A stretch of 64,000 bases of DNA. Source: Lamellibrachia satsuma. Taxonomy: Eukaryota > Annelida > Polychaeta > Sabellida > Siboglinidae. A program made the translations under genes and the position numbers. Shown here in pieces: positions 12,367 to 23,840 of this stretch. Under the pieces are notes generated by a model. The model worked only from the letters and a program-made list of their open reading frames with translations. It was not told where the DNA came from and did no database searches. How positions within the stretch are numbered: position 1 is the stretch's first letter; each line of letters starts with the position of its first letter. The DNA is taken from assembly GCA_033239005.1 (NCBI GenBank), contig BSQZ01000026.1, positions 2,676,001 to 2,740,000 of the forward strand, in the 5' to 3' direction.

Positions 12367-13981
12367 CATATATTTCAGTATATGAAGCATCCAATAGATA
12401 TGTACAAACTTAGTTTTTTTTCTATGTTTATTTACATGTTGTTTTATGAAGTTTTGTAATAGCAGTGCTGTTAGTGGTATGGCTAGAATCATGTTGTATT
12501 CATTTTAGAGCAACTTGGATAAAGCAGCTCACCCTAGAGGGTAACTAACGGTTGTTTGTTTGGCTGGCAGCTATGTTTATGTAATATGCCCAGTCTTTCC
12601 ACATTTCCTGAATAAACCTTCACTCCCATTTCTAAATGATGGATTCCAGTCATATTTTATTTGCTACGATACTATTATATTTCCAAACGGCTGAGTCAAA
12701 TTCAGCAAACAATGGTTAGAATAGGTCCAGCCTGTGTCAATATCGGGACTTGGCCCATATGAATAGAGAAACAGCAAACATTGTGACCTTCTTGTGTATT
12801 GCTACCTTCCTTTTCATGAGCCAGTGATTTGGTTAAAGGAGTTCTTGACATAATGAATGATGTTGAATACATTAGTCACATCCACAAATACCACTTTCTG
12901 AAGGCAGATAACGTTCTACAGGTCACCAGAACTCAGGAATGAACCATTGTAAATTTGACAGCATGTGCTCTTTCATCCATAGGAAGAAACATTATTTACA
13001 CCTGCTGACTGTATATAGATGCCAGTGTTGTAAGGCTCATTATAATATAATTGTTAACAATTGCATCATAAAACTGATGTGTTAACAATTATATTATAAT
13101 GACCGTTACAACATCACCACCAGTGTCAAATATTATGTTAAAAATACAACAGACATGTATTGTAGTTTCCTGCTTATGGCTACACAATAGTACACATACA
13201 CTGAACATGAATCAATATTAAACTTTAATATATTTACTTGCCTTCTGGGCTTGTTAATTTGGATGGTGATCTTATTAATTAATCTTGTTAAATATCCCTG
13301 CCTCAATACATATGAGATTTGAGATAATAATGTATGAGATTTAAAGCTGGCACTTTTGTTAGACAGCGTACTATAAAACACATTTTGGCTGCCTAAAAAC
13401 TTTACATCCTCCACATGACTTTGATCTTAAACCCTCTTCATGCCAACCACTATAGCAACTTCTTTACAGTAAAATTATAGTTATCTTCATCAATACGATG
13501 TAAACAGATAAAGATATTTAAATTTACATCAATATTTAAAACTCACATGAAAAATATATATTAAAATGAACATGTGAGGGAATTTTTATAATGTTAAAAT
13601 CCAAATTTTAATATGATGCACTTGAAAGACCAAGATAAAAGTGGGCAAAAAAAAGGAAAGTTCATTTTAAAATTTACATCTGGCAAGATAAAATTTCTCA
13701 TTCTGAAAATATTTTAGGACTCTTTACTGCTACACATGTGAATGGAATATGTACATGAATTCTGGACACAACATAATATCTGTCTGTGCACAGAAAGCAC
13801 CTGAAATATTATGGAATCAGCCTACAAAGATTGATAAATGACACCTCCAATGACAACCCCTACAGTACCCCCCACCCCAGAGTAATCCTTGTATATGTAC
13901 AATCATAGGTATTCGCATTGTGCTACACTCATATAATTATTATGTAAATATGAAGGTAAACATAATTTAACTGTATTTCAT
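12367..13981. other. No gene recognised (copy A)
   Basis: To 13060 it matches 39.7-40.38 kb; the rest is specific to copy A. The 93-codon frame at 13133-13414 (- strand) lacks recognisable features. Confidence 0.4.
13037..13102. repeat. Perfect 23-bp inverted repeat (hairpin)
   Basis: Arms 13037-13059 and 13080-13102 are exact reverse complements around a 20-base loop; similarity extends outward through GTTGTAA on the left and TTACAAC on the right. Copy B (40360-40395) keeps only the left half, so the hairpin was either completed in A or halved in B. Confidence 0.9.
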
Positions 13982-14430
13982 ATGGTGCCATGCATGCACA
14001 CACACACACACACACACACACGCATGCCCGCACACACAGTTACTACCATTAGACATAATGTCTATTTAAAATTATGGTGTGACTCAGGAGAGTCTCTAGA
14101 AACCCCACAGGGTTTATATCAAGAAGTTCACGACCAGTCACTGCACTTTTTGTTTTGTTATGATATAAAAGAATGTGTAAGTCAAAACACTGATCATGAA
14201 AACATGATTATATTAGCAAAGAGCTTTGATCTTGTATTGGTAAATGATAAGATATTTTAAATGTAATAGGTGTGATTATAAATCCCAGGGTGATTCTGAA
14301 TATGGTGTATGTTTTATTAGTGAAATGTTTCTAGAGATAGTCTGATAAATGACACTTCCCACAAGCTACAGTACCACCCCACACACACCTTCACTGGGTA
14401 ATTCATGTACAGGTATAACCATTGCTATAG
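13830..14430 (+). repeat. Diverged direct duplication, about 0.5 kb apart
   Basis: 13832-13920 and 14338-14430 share TGATAAATGACAC, CTACAGTACC, CCCCAC, a TTGTATATGTAC/TCATGTACAGGTATA block and ATAACCATTGC-like endings in the same order. An old local tandem duplication; no coding content. Confidence 0.5.
13998..14036 (+). repeat. (CA)n microsatellite
   Basis: CA repeats interrupted by CGCATGCCCG. A 92-codon frame starting nearby is not supported as a gene. Confidence 0.9.
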
Positions 14431-15531
14431 ATCAAATGGAGTAACCAGTACTTATAGTTACCCTCAAATAATCTGAGGGTACAGGATGTACACGACTCCC
14501 AGAGCATTGACTGACAATGGTGCCTAAATGTCTGTACAGAATTGTAGACAAGTACACAACTGGTCAATCCTGTGAATAAATAGGTTTTTCATATTACTAT
14601 ACCATTGGTAATATTAAATACCAACTCTATGTATGTATTAATTACTTAAAAAGTTTGTTTGTCTGAGTAATTAACTTCTTTCTCATGATGTGTCAACAAA
14701 TTTATACTCTAAATCAAAGAAGTTCTGAATATTACATCAGCATCAGAAATCAGACAATTCCTGGCAAGTAACCTGACACCCAACGGAAGAAAACAGATTA
14801 ACTGCACAATGAACACAGGAACGATTGGACAAAACATATCACACCACTCCACCTGACTGGGTGGGGTGGGGGTGGTGGGGTGGTGGTCATGATTGAAAGA
14901 ATGCTATCTAGAGGCATTCATTATAAACAATTTTATGCCGTTTTGTGCACTGGCAACTGGTCCATACCGGTCTCAAGTAATAAATCAGTCCAAGTTAATG
15001 TTTTGAATTTACAATGTATGCAAACAGGCCCATAACTTGCACACAAAGGATCTTAATCGCTCTCTGTAATTCTAAGATTTCCATTGCCTAGAACAATAAG
15101 TGTGTAATTCATATTTCCCAGCAGAGTTTTATTTGGTCACAAGAATAATACAGAAATATGATATCATTTGATAACCTAGAGCATTTTATTTTGTAAATAA
15201 GAAAAATTAAGTAGATTCAGTGAAATAATAACTTGAACATTATTGCGTTTTGCCTCTGTAATTCTCATTAATTGTAGTTTTGTTAGAAACTATTCATGTA
15301 TATATCTACACTTCGAGAAACCCATTCCATGCCCAACAGCTGGCATGATGATGTTACATTTTCAACGAAGTTTAACATAGTCAACCAGGAGATTCAAAAC
15401 TAATCAACTGACATAGAATAGCTGAAATATGGGTGGTTTCTGCGCCCCACATTTATTATGCTTAGCTAGTTAATTTTTTGCAATCCCCATCGACAGATAT
15501 GTTCAACTAATGACTAATGTTGACACCTATA

Positions 15532-15538
15532 ATATATA

Positions 15539-15571
<33 letters not shown>

Positions 15572-15615
15572 CTGAACTCACACACACACACACACACCAC
15601 CACCACCACACACAC
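15532..15615 (+). repeat. (TA)n and (CA)n microsatellites
   Basis: TA runs to about 15571, then CA and CCA runs. The flank GACTAATGTTGACACCTATA also precedes the TA run at 26436, so the two microsatellites belong to related duplicated segments. Confidence 0.9.
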
Positions 15616-16029
15616 CCACATTGTGACACGCCTATTCCGTGATGCTTCCTAATGCATCATGCAAAAATTACATTGCATGTATGTTAATATACTGGTAGTT
15701 AAGTATGGCCTAGGAGACTAAAACTATGATAACAACTGATCCCTAACATGGAAACCTCCCTACCTTACTAGTCATTTAAATTATACATTCACATCCTTAA
15801 TGACACTAAAAACAGCTTTTCTTCTCAGGTACTTTTTCCTACACATATACCACAGTCCTTCTCAATAGACTACCATAAGCATTTTTACTTGCATTGGCAA
15901 GCTGTCAACTACGTTATGGTGTCAATGCCACTGACTCAAAGTGAACCACATTATACAGTCAGTGTTTCCTACAATGTCCCAAAATACTACAGCCATTCAG
16001 AGATGCCATTAATCTTAAATGTACGTTGT

Positions 16030-16920
16030 CAATTCAATTGGTTTCTCTTATTTAGTTTCAGACTCATTTAGTAAAAATGCAAACCTATCTAGTACAACAT
16101 GCCAGCTCATTTGTACAAATTTGTTATTTAGTTTAATCATCGGACAAAAAAACTGCAAAAGGGTCCTGGCAGTATATACTACGCTGTTCACACTTTCGCA
16201 AGTTACCCGATCTAACGATCAAAGTCAATTCTTTCAAAGATTCAGCAAAAGTATTCTTTTATGAAACCGACTGTGCATATCACAAACTATTCACACACTA
16301 CATAATGTGAACATTAGTGAACCTGATTGATAATGGGCTGAACCAAATGAGGAGTTTTATGTTCTGCCAAAAGCCAGTTCTTGTCTAACGGGAATTAATT
16401 ATATTGGTTGGGGCAATCTTTTTTTACACTTAAAGGTGCTTAATAAATTCCTTTTTTTTTGCAAGTCTCATTTCAAATTAATTTTGTGAAAAACCAAACC
16501 TACCTAGTATCCACTACACATTCTAGCTCGTTTTGTGCAACTTTTGTATGTATTTTTTTGAAGTTATCAGACGAACTATTAAATTAGTTAAGTGTTAACT
16601 GAAGTGAGAATCGAAATGTTGAACAATCATGAATTTCTTCCTTGGTGAAATTTCATAACTTTGTCATGTGATCGGCGAGAGGATGGAAGTCATGCCCATG
16701 ATCAGCATTGACCCACACAGTGTTTACCATTTTGGATATCCGCTATTTTGATCCTTACCAGATCTAATGACTGAAGTGAATTCTTTCGATGATTTGAACA
16801 AAAATAGGCTTTTTTTATTTATTCAACTGTGGATGTTACATAAACTATTCACACACTACATATTTGGACAACAATGAACCGGATTTGCGATAGGCTAAAT
16901 CAGTTAAGGATGGAGTTTTA
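16030..16920 (+). repeat. Diverged tandem duplication, about 0.5-kb unit
   Basis: Blocks in 16030-16370 recur in order in 16470-16920: AACCTACCTAGTA, ATCNGACNAAC, GATCTAACGA/GATCTAATGA, CAATTCTTTC/GAATTCTTTC, AACTATTCACACACTACATA and AATGAACC. No open frame is conserved between the two. Confidence 0.6.
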
Positions 16921-17686
16921 AGAGAATAATTTATATGCTATTTTGATAAAGTGTGAAGAACACTTTGAAAAAGCGATATTCTAAATCACTAACAATTTAT
17001 CAAATAAGTGGAAACAAATTTTTAGAAAAACAGTTTTTGAATTATATACTTACAATTTTCCAACAGTGAAAAAACGTTTCGTTAAACGATGCCACTGCAC
17101 AAATTCCTACATGTTCGGAAGCCTTTATGTAAAAATGTGAGCTGCTGTTGTCAATTGAGAACTTTCCTGGGGTGATTATTACAATACAAGTAGTTGTGTA
17201 CATTTTCATCCATTAAATATGTTGTCGCTTTACATCAACAGTCACCAATATATTGTTCACAACTGTATTGACAATTATATATATACTGTTACAGTTATGA
17301 CACATGATATAATCTTGTGATTGTGAATCATTAAATGACAAGTTGTTGTCATCTACTGCATAAATTAGACTCACATTGTCATTGCATAGTCATATTTAAT
17401 TAATTAATTTCAACAGAAAGATTTACATTAAGAGAAAATCCCCAATTAGCTTTATATAGTACATGAAAGTTCAAGCTTGTTCGGTTTGTTGTTCATAATG
17501 ATTCAGTGCCTCTGTGTCGGTACTGGTGATTTGTAAAAATAATATTCCTCGTTGTTGAAAACATACATGTTATCATATAATTAAATGACTGGGATTATTT
17601 ATCTGTCAGACAAATCAGCGAAGTTGTATTTTGTAGCAACTTCCAACTTATCTGAGAGTGAGAATAAGTTATAGAAAACTTCATAG

Positions 17687-18726
17687 TGCATGCCACCTCT
17701 GGTTGTCTGACAAGACAGCTAACACAAAGTGTGTGCCACCTCTGGTTGTCTGACAAGATAGCTAACACAAAGTGTGTGCCACCTCTGGTTGTCTAGAGCC
17801 AATGACCTCTGGCTAACGACAAGAGTGCATGCCACCTCTGGTTGTCTGACAAGACAGCTAACACAAAGTGTGTGCCACCTCTGGTTGTCTGACAAGATAG
17901 CTAACACAAAGTGTGTGCCACCTCTGGTTGTCTGACAAGACAGCTAACACAAAGTGTGTGCCACCTCTGGTTGTCCGACAAGACTGCTAACACAAAGTGT
18001 GTGCCACCTGTGGTTGTCTGACAAGACAGCTAACACAAAGTGCGTGCCACCTCTGGTTGTCTGAAAAGACAGCTAACACAAAGTGCGTGCCACCTCTGGT
18101 TGTCTGAAAAGATAGCTAACACAAAGTGCGTGCCACCTCTGGTTGTCTGACAAGACAGCTAACACAAAGTGCGTGCCACCTGTGGTTGTCTGACAAGACA
18201 GCTAACACAAAGTGCGTGCCACCTCTGGTTGTCTGACAAGACAGCTAACACAAAGTGCGTGCCACCTCTGGTTGTCTGACAAGACAGCTAACACAAAGTG
18301 CGTGCCACCTGTGGTTGTCTGACAAGACAGCTAACACAAAGTGCGTGCCACCTGTGGTTGTCTGACAAGACAGCTAACACAAAGTGCGTGCCACCTGTGG
18401 TTGTCTGACAAGACAGCTAACACAAAGTGCGTGCACCTGTGGTTGTCTGACAAGACAGCTAACACAAAGTGCGTACACCTGTGGTTGTCTGACAAGACAG
18501 CTAACACAAAGTGCGTGCCACCTGTGGTTGTCTGACAAGACAGCTAACACAAAGTGCGTGCCACCTGTGGTTGTCTGACAAGACAGCTAACACAAAGTGC
18601 GTGCCACCTGTGGTTGTCTGACAAGACAGCTAACACAAAGTGCGTGCCACCTGTGGTTGTCTGACAAGACAGCTAACACAAAGTGCGTGCCACCTGTGGT
18701 TGTCTGACAAGACAGCTAACACAAAG
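17687..18726 (+). repeat. 43-bp minisatellite, about 24 units
   Basis: The unit is GTGCGTGCCACCTGTGGTTG, then TCTGACAAGACAGCTAACAC and AAA. Period 43 by position. One unit near 17800-17835 is disrupted (CTAGAGCCAATGACCTCTGG), a few have single-base losses (18429, 18473), and CTCTGG variants give way to CTGTGG variants towards the right. In copy B the same place (43240-43282) holds a single unit between the same flanks. The repeats make long artificial open frames on both strands; these are not genes. Confidence 0.96.
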
Positions 18727-19549
18727 CTATTGCTCCTGACCACACCCTGTTCCTTGTCTCAGTACTATGACTGCTGTTTATGTCAACAAGTCTACTGTGC
18801 AGTGAGATTTATTATCACAGACTTTCAATGACAGCATCACAAATAGGTTGTCTATGATGATGATCAATTTGTACAACAATGGTAGAACATATCTAGACTA
18901 GAACAAAATCTAGATACAGAAAGTTTTTCTATGTGATGTAAGAACAGCTAAAAATAAAATGTTTCTTTTAGAAACCTTAAGTTTGAAGAGGATTATTTTA
19001 TGACTTTTTTCACTAATGTATATTACAGAATATAATTAAACTGATATAAGTTGTATTCAAGGTCAACAAAAAGCCAGAAACAAATACTTTGTTATGTATG
19101 TGGTAGGCTCTTGTAAAAATAATTTTGATGAGATGTACAATCAACCTCCGGCCCCGTGCTAGGGCAGTTAATCTATAAATCTTGACACGTCATCCTGAAC
19201 GCTCCCTAAATGGCTCCTTGTGGAGATGGTAACATTCGTGGCAGACAGCACAGTACATGTCAATAAATGGAGCACAGCAGATGATAAATTGACACCCATT
19301 TTAAACACATAATAACATTACATACAAGTGTAGACAGTGACAACTGTAGAGAAATGGCATATTGCAACAACATTAAAACTAATTTATTTAAAGGTTTAAT
19401 AACAAAATAGTGAAAGTAGGTATTCTTAAACAGAGCCACATAGAAAGTAATAATGCATCTTACAAGAATGACTAAAATAGCTTCTTCCCTTTGACTGGCT
19501 GTGGATTTAGACATTTATTTTACACACCCATTCATTAGTTACAAAAAAG
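18727..19549. other. Non-coding part of copy A
   Basis: Collinear with 43.28-44.15 kb. It contains the short Cys-rich frame discussed at 19190-19294; nothing else supports a gene. Confidence 0.4.
19190..19294 (-). other. Short Cys-rich frame conserved in both copies
   Basis: On the - strand, both copies (B at about 43789-43893) read a frame ending YCAVCHECY, (H/R)LHKEPFRE, (R/C)SG, stop at the same place. About half of the differences change the amino acid, which is what drift would also give. The only possible acceptor, GTCAG, exists in B but is GTCAA in A. I do not call it an exon. Confidence 0.2.
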
Positions 19550-19709
19550 TTGTTACTGAGTACTACATTAGCTTCCTGTTCTAGCTGGAATTATGACAAT
19601 CTGAAGGTTTGTGGGTGAAACTGTTATGTAATCCACCACAACAGAATACAATGAACGGATGTCAATGGAAGCATCTAGCAATGGTATTTCCTGGGGCATT
19701 TTCCTATAA

Positions 19710-20384
19710 TTGACATTATGGAGTTATGGCTATCTTGTTAAATAGCAACCTTTCCCCTTTATTGCGGTACTATTATTTATGAAGTTATGAGTGGTTGAAG
19801 TAGTGAACCCTCAAAATTCAACTTTTTGAGAAATCGGGGCTTAAAGTTTTCCACAACTCTCTCACATTTATATTCATGGCAGCTCATTGAGCTTTGGCAT
19901 GCTTATTTGGAAGATTAAGATCAATGAATGATGTAAAAATTAAATCAGTATGTGCAGGGGTTGAAAAAAATTGATTTTTTATAACGCAACCATTTTGAAC
20001 GTTTTTGGATTTATGACCAGCGACACCGAAAATTTGTTTTTGGAGAAATATTTAATTAAAAAAATTCAATTATCACAAAAACAATGAAGATTGTGTGATG
20101 ATATGAAACAAGATGATTATAAACTAATCAACAAAAGAAAGTTATATTTCTCTTAAATGGCATATATTATAATATGTGGGGATCGCACCCCAAGATATTT
20201 AGTATCAAAGGATGCAGTGATCAATTATGGATTAAATGACTGCAACCATGCAGCATTTACACCATTATCTGCATGACCAGAATGTACATGGGGGGTCTGG
20301 TCAACAAAATGGTACTTTAAAAATTTCTTGTACACTAGTCTAGGGATAAAACACTCTGAATGGACTTTGAAATAATTTTATTGC
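19710..20384. other. Copy A-specific insert, no gene
   Basis: AT-rich sequence with no counterpart in copy B and no recognisable family, ending where CR1 similarity starts. Confidence 0.4.
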
Positions 20385-21653
20385 GCACATTGTCTACTTA
20401 GATTTTCAGAAAGCTTTCAATAAAGTGCTACATCAAAGATTGTTACTTAAACTAAAAGCCCAATGGCATAGGTAATGATGTAATCAACTGGATAGAAAAG
20501 TGACTTACACACAAAAAACAGAGAGTAATAGTAGATGGTGAGATTTCAAACTTGAAATCTGTTTTGAGTGGGGTACCACAGGGATCAGTACTAGGCCCTA
20601 TACTGTTTTTAATATGTATAAATGATTTGGCAGATGACATATTTAGCAAAGTACTCAAATTTGCAGATGAAAAGTATTCAGAAATGTTACTAATGATACA
20701 GATAAACAAAGTTTACAGGATGATCTAGATAAATTAGTTAAATGGTCAGAAAAATTGCAAATGTTATTAAATTTTGGGAATTGTAAATGTATACACATAG
20801 GACATAGAAACATGGACGAAGAATATAAAATGGGGGATGCTGTACTAGGTAGAACCACACAAGAAAAGGACTTAGGAGTAACATTTAGTGCTGACATGAA
20901 AGTTTCAGAGCAATGTGGGATTGCTGCTTTGAAAGGAAATCAAAATCTAGGGCTAATTAGGAGAACTATCATGTATACGGAGAAACAGCTAATTGTACCC
21001 CTGTACAAAGCAATAGTTAGACCACATTTAGAATACTGTATTAATAATAATAATAATGTTTTATTTCAGGCAAGAGCACATAATATTATAAATACATACA
21101 GGTAAAAAAAATTCAAGCATGGAGGCCATATCATAAAAAGGACATAGACAAGCTAGAAAGAATACAACGAAGAGCAACTAAAATGATTCCAGAATTGAGA
21201 GACCTTAGTTACGAAAGTCGCTTATTACAATGTGGTTTGACAACACTAGAGACCAGGAGACTAAGAGGAAACCAAATAGAAGTGTTTAAAATAGTGAATG
21301 GTTATGAGGATGTTGACAGGAATATGTTCTTCAAACTTAAAGAAGGCAGTAGAACCAGAGGACACAAAGCAATATTACGTCATTAGTTAAGGAGCAGTGT
21401 AGGTTGGACATCAGAAAGTACTCTTTCTCAGAGAGGGTGATAAATGAATGGAACAAACTGCCAAATGATTGTGTTAATGCTAGTAGTGTGAATATGTTTA
21501 AAAATAGAATTGACAGATATTTGATAAGGACGGGCTACACATAGATAATAAAATTGTTTGACTCTCGATAAGCCAATGGCAATGGCTTCCTTGTCCACTT
21601 GCCATCTGGAACTTGTTGTTTGGGATGGCAATCTTGTTAAATCTCTTGTTAAA
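20385..21653 (+). pseudogene. 5'-truncated CR1-type LINE, reverse transcriptase remnant
   Basis: Encodes the C-terminal half of a non-LTR reverse transcriptase. In order: VYLDFQKAF (motif A), SGVPQGSVLGPILF (motif B), LKFAD with the catalytic FADD damaged by a frameshift near 20665, KDLGVTFSADMKVSEQCGIA, and PLYKAIVRPHLEYC. At 21041-21105 a foreign LINE tail interrupts the frame, then IQRRATKMIPELRDLSYES, LTTLETRRLRGNQIEVFKI and EGSRTRGHKA follow. The 3' UTR (GACTCTCGATAAGCCAATGG, GATGGCAATCTTGTTAAA) and short direct tail repeats (TCTTGTTAAA twice) match the longer copy at 57566-61470. Several frame breaks: dead copy. Confidence 0.88.
21041..21105 (-). mobile_element. LINE 3'-tail insertion inside the CR1 frame
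   Basis: AATAATAATAATGTTTTATT, TCAGGCAAGAGCACATAATA and TTATAAATACATACAGGTAA match the 3' end of the other LINE at 33295-33370 (same orientation). The CR1 protein resumes exactly where it stopped (LEYCI, then QAWRP), so this is a severely 5'-truncated insertion with its (ATT)n tail on the left. Confidence 0.8.
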
Positions 21654-21790
21654 CATTACATCAATAACGAGTGGGCCCACCATCTACGGCACAGACTGTT
21701 TACCAAGCGCTGTACAACGTTTTGAGGCAACTTGCCCCACTCTTCCACCAGGAATCTCCTCAGATCGACCAGTGTACTCTGAGCATGCAG
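21654..21790 (-). pseudogene. Tc1/mariner transposase C-terminal remnant
   Basis: On the - strand: STLVDLRRFLVEEWGKLPQN, VVQRLVNSLCRR, then the remains of the terminal G-G-H-T block. This is the C-terminal pattern of Tc1-type DDE transposases (E-W-x-x-I-P-Q, then Q-R-L-(I/V)-x-S-M-x-R-R). The catalytic domain is missing. The CR1 copy joins directly to its 3' end. Confidence 0.6.
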
Positions 21791-21801
21791 ATTAGGCCGA
21801 A

Positions 21802-22002
21802 TCATACGTCGGCGTAGGCCGAACCCGTCATGGCCATGGCCCCGAACCATCCGGGACCGTCTTCCGCATCATTGTCTGATAAGTGATCAGACTCCGAGTC
21901 CGAATTAAAAATATATTCATCCAAAAGTTTTCTCACTCTATCTTCTGTCACAAGTTCAATAATGTTCGAGCTTCTGGCAAGATTCATACCATTAGGTTCC
22001 AC
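21802..22002 (-). other. Open frame with acidic Ser-Asp stretch
   Basis: A 66-codon frame on the - strand includes VRKLLDEYIFNSDSESDHLS and DNDAEDG. Acidic N-termini of this kind are seen in piggyBac-type transposases, and a similar TESDSESD stretch can be read on the - strand near 26800-26820. Too short to assign. Confidence 0.22.
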
Positions 22003-22052
22003 CTCCGCCGTTACGAAGCTTGGGCAATTTCGTTCACCCCACTTTGCCCGTG
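22002..22052 (+). mobile_element. SINE body fragment
   Basis: GCCGTTACGAAGCTTGGGCA and ATTTCGTTCACCCCAC match the body of the SINE at 12147-12180; the tRNA head is missing. Confidence 0.55.
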
Positions 22053-22700
22053 TTTTTCGGAAGAGACACTAAAAGCCGTTGGTCCAAACTCCTGCGTTAG
22101 CTCAAGATTGGGCTGTTTGGAGTATAACTACTTGAGACTTGAGATTAGCGATGTCACGCTGCCGGTTGAAAGCCGCCATCTTGCAAAAACAGCCAGTTAC
22201 TGTCAATCACATGACCTGATTTGGCCAATGCTAGCGTTTGGTTTTGGAAAATCCCCCAGTTGCTAAGGTGGCTAGGAATCTTGTTTACAGTTTCTACTTG
22301 TTTTGTATCCTTTCATTGGTCAACGTTAAAAATATCAACCAATGGATTTATCTGGTATATAAATCTCAAGATTCAGAGCTTTCCAGCGGATGTAAACACG
22401 CCGTAATTTACAAAGTCGATTGAATCCATTCACGAGGGGCGTAAAAGTAAGCGACTGAACAGTCAAATGATTTGCCTTTCGACACAAAAAAACACACCAA
22501 ATGCCGTTTTTAAATATATTAATTACAAATTGCATGATTCATAACGGTACAATAATATAGGTTTTTGTTTTAAAAAACGCAAAGATCCGAAAATCGATGC
22601 TTTCACCCCGGCCCAGGCCAGGCCCAGGGGCCCAGCGTCAAGAGAGTGTTTTTGGGTTTTTCTCAGTTCGAGCAAGCGTACCTTCCGGTCCGAACCGACG
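22053..22700. other. Copy A-specific insert, no gene
   Basis: GC-richer insert with no counterpart in copy B. Overlapping frames in all phases, none convincing. Confidence 0.4.
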
Positions 22701-23204
22701 CGTCACATGACATATATATAAATCGTAATTTGTGGGGTGATCTAATATGGGTGATGCCCTTGGCAGCTTGTTTACAAACAGCTACGCCTACGCCACGGTG
22801 TTCTAACAATAATGTCACCCGACTAAGTCTAGACCATCATACAGGTATATAACCACCGGTCCAAGTGATATATCAGCTATCATCAGGTGGTATTTCGCAC
22901 TAACTAGTACATGTGTACCTAGCAGAGTACACAGCCAATCCACATTAGCACCTGTTGAGAGGTAGCATCGGCATTAACTACACAAACGAGCTACATATTA
23001 TCGCCATGTCCAGCTTGAAGATGCTGATGTTGCATACATGAACAGTTTATTGGTATATTTTTTTGCTAATCTTAACTGTGGTCCAGTAAATCATTATTCT
23101 TTTTATACAAGGCAATATATAATAAACTGAACAATAAAAATATGTGTCAGTTCTATATAGCACTATAAAACATGGTATGAAATAATTATAAAAACATGTT
23201 TTGG

Positions 23205-23312
23205 TGGGGGGATTATGTCCGGGGCTTTTGTCTGGTGGGGTTTGTCCTGGGGCATTATGTCCAGGGGGATTATGTCCACAGGGATTATGTCCACAGGGAT
23301 TTTGTCCTAGGT
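23205..23312 (+). repeat. Tandem repeat, GGGATTATGTCCACA
   Basis: About six imperfect 13-18-bp units (GGGGATTATGTCCGGGGCTT, then GGGATTATGTCCACA twice). The frames over it are repeat by-products. Confidence 0.8.
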
Positions 23313-23359
23313 TCCTCAAGACCCACCCCTCATAACCCATGCACCCGGAGCCAGTCTTC

Positions 23360-23840
23360 CCCATTCACCAGACAGTCATGCCCAGTGGAGCGTGACAGCT
23401 ACAACAGTTACAAAGCTGGACTGTCAACAAGGGGAGGGGGGTTCCAGTCCACCTACTACTGTTTCAAACCTTGGGCAAAAAGAGCCATTGGTCCCTTCTA
23501 CCTCGGTCTATGCCAGGGGAAGTAAAGGATCCCACAAAGGGGGTAAATGTGCGAACTGCCGTGGACTCACTAACTCTAGAGAAGGAAAACTCTGACAATA
23601 AATCACTCCTATATGTTAGCCCTAACCCAGTTTGTATGCAAACAGCAATGTTTTACAACAATAATGTCGCCTGACAAAAACCACCATGTAACCACTGATC
23701 GAGTGAGGTGATATATCAGGTGATGTTCAGGTACATGCTAGAGAAGGGTGCCACCTGTAGGAATATGCTAGGTACACATCAGGTACTAGTGAGATATTAC
23801 ATGTTTACAACTTGTACAGCCAATGCAGACGTGGGACAAA
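23360..23840 (+). repeat. Further unit of the old tandem family
   Basis: ACAACAATAATGTCGCCTGA, ATATATCAGGTGATGTTCAG, ATGCTAGGTACACATCAGGT and GTACAGCCAATGCAGACG correspond in order to the right part of the unit at 25515-26240. Found in copy A only. Confidence 0.55.

Larger units (their letters stand above)
19550..23000 (+). repeat. Unit 1 of an old tandem family, interrupted
   Basis: 19550-19709 (CTGGAATTATGACAATCTGA, TGTAATCCACCACAACAG, GGTATTTCCTGGGGCATTTT) continues at 22718-23000 (GTAATTTGTGGGGTGATCTA, CAGCTTGTTTACAAACAGCT). The uninterrupted equivalent is 45057-45430 in copy B. The 3-kb gap in A is filled by insertions including the CR1 copy and a Tc1 remnant. Confidence 0.7.

Noticed and set aside
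17687..18735. CRISPR-like regular array and several 60-64-codon frames
   Set aside because: Units are contiguous with no unique spacers in a eukaryotic sequence; it is a 43-bp minisatellite.
19190..19294. Conserved Cys-rich exon on the - strand
   Set aside because: The acceptor is not conserved between copies and about half the substitutions alter residues; kept only as a low-confidence note.
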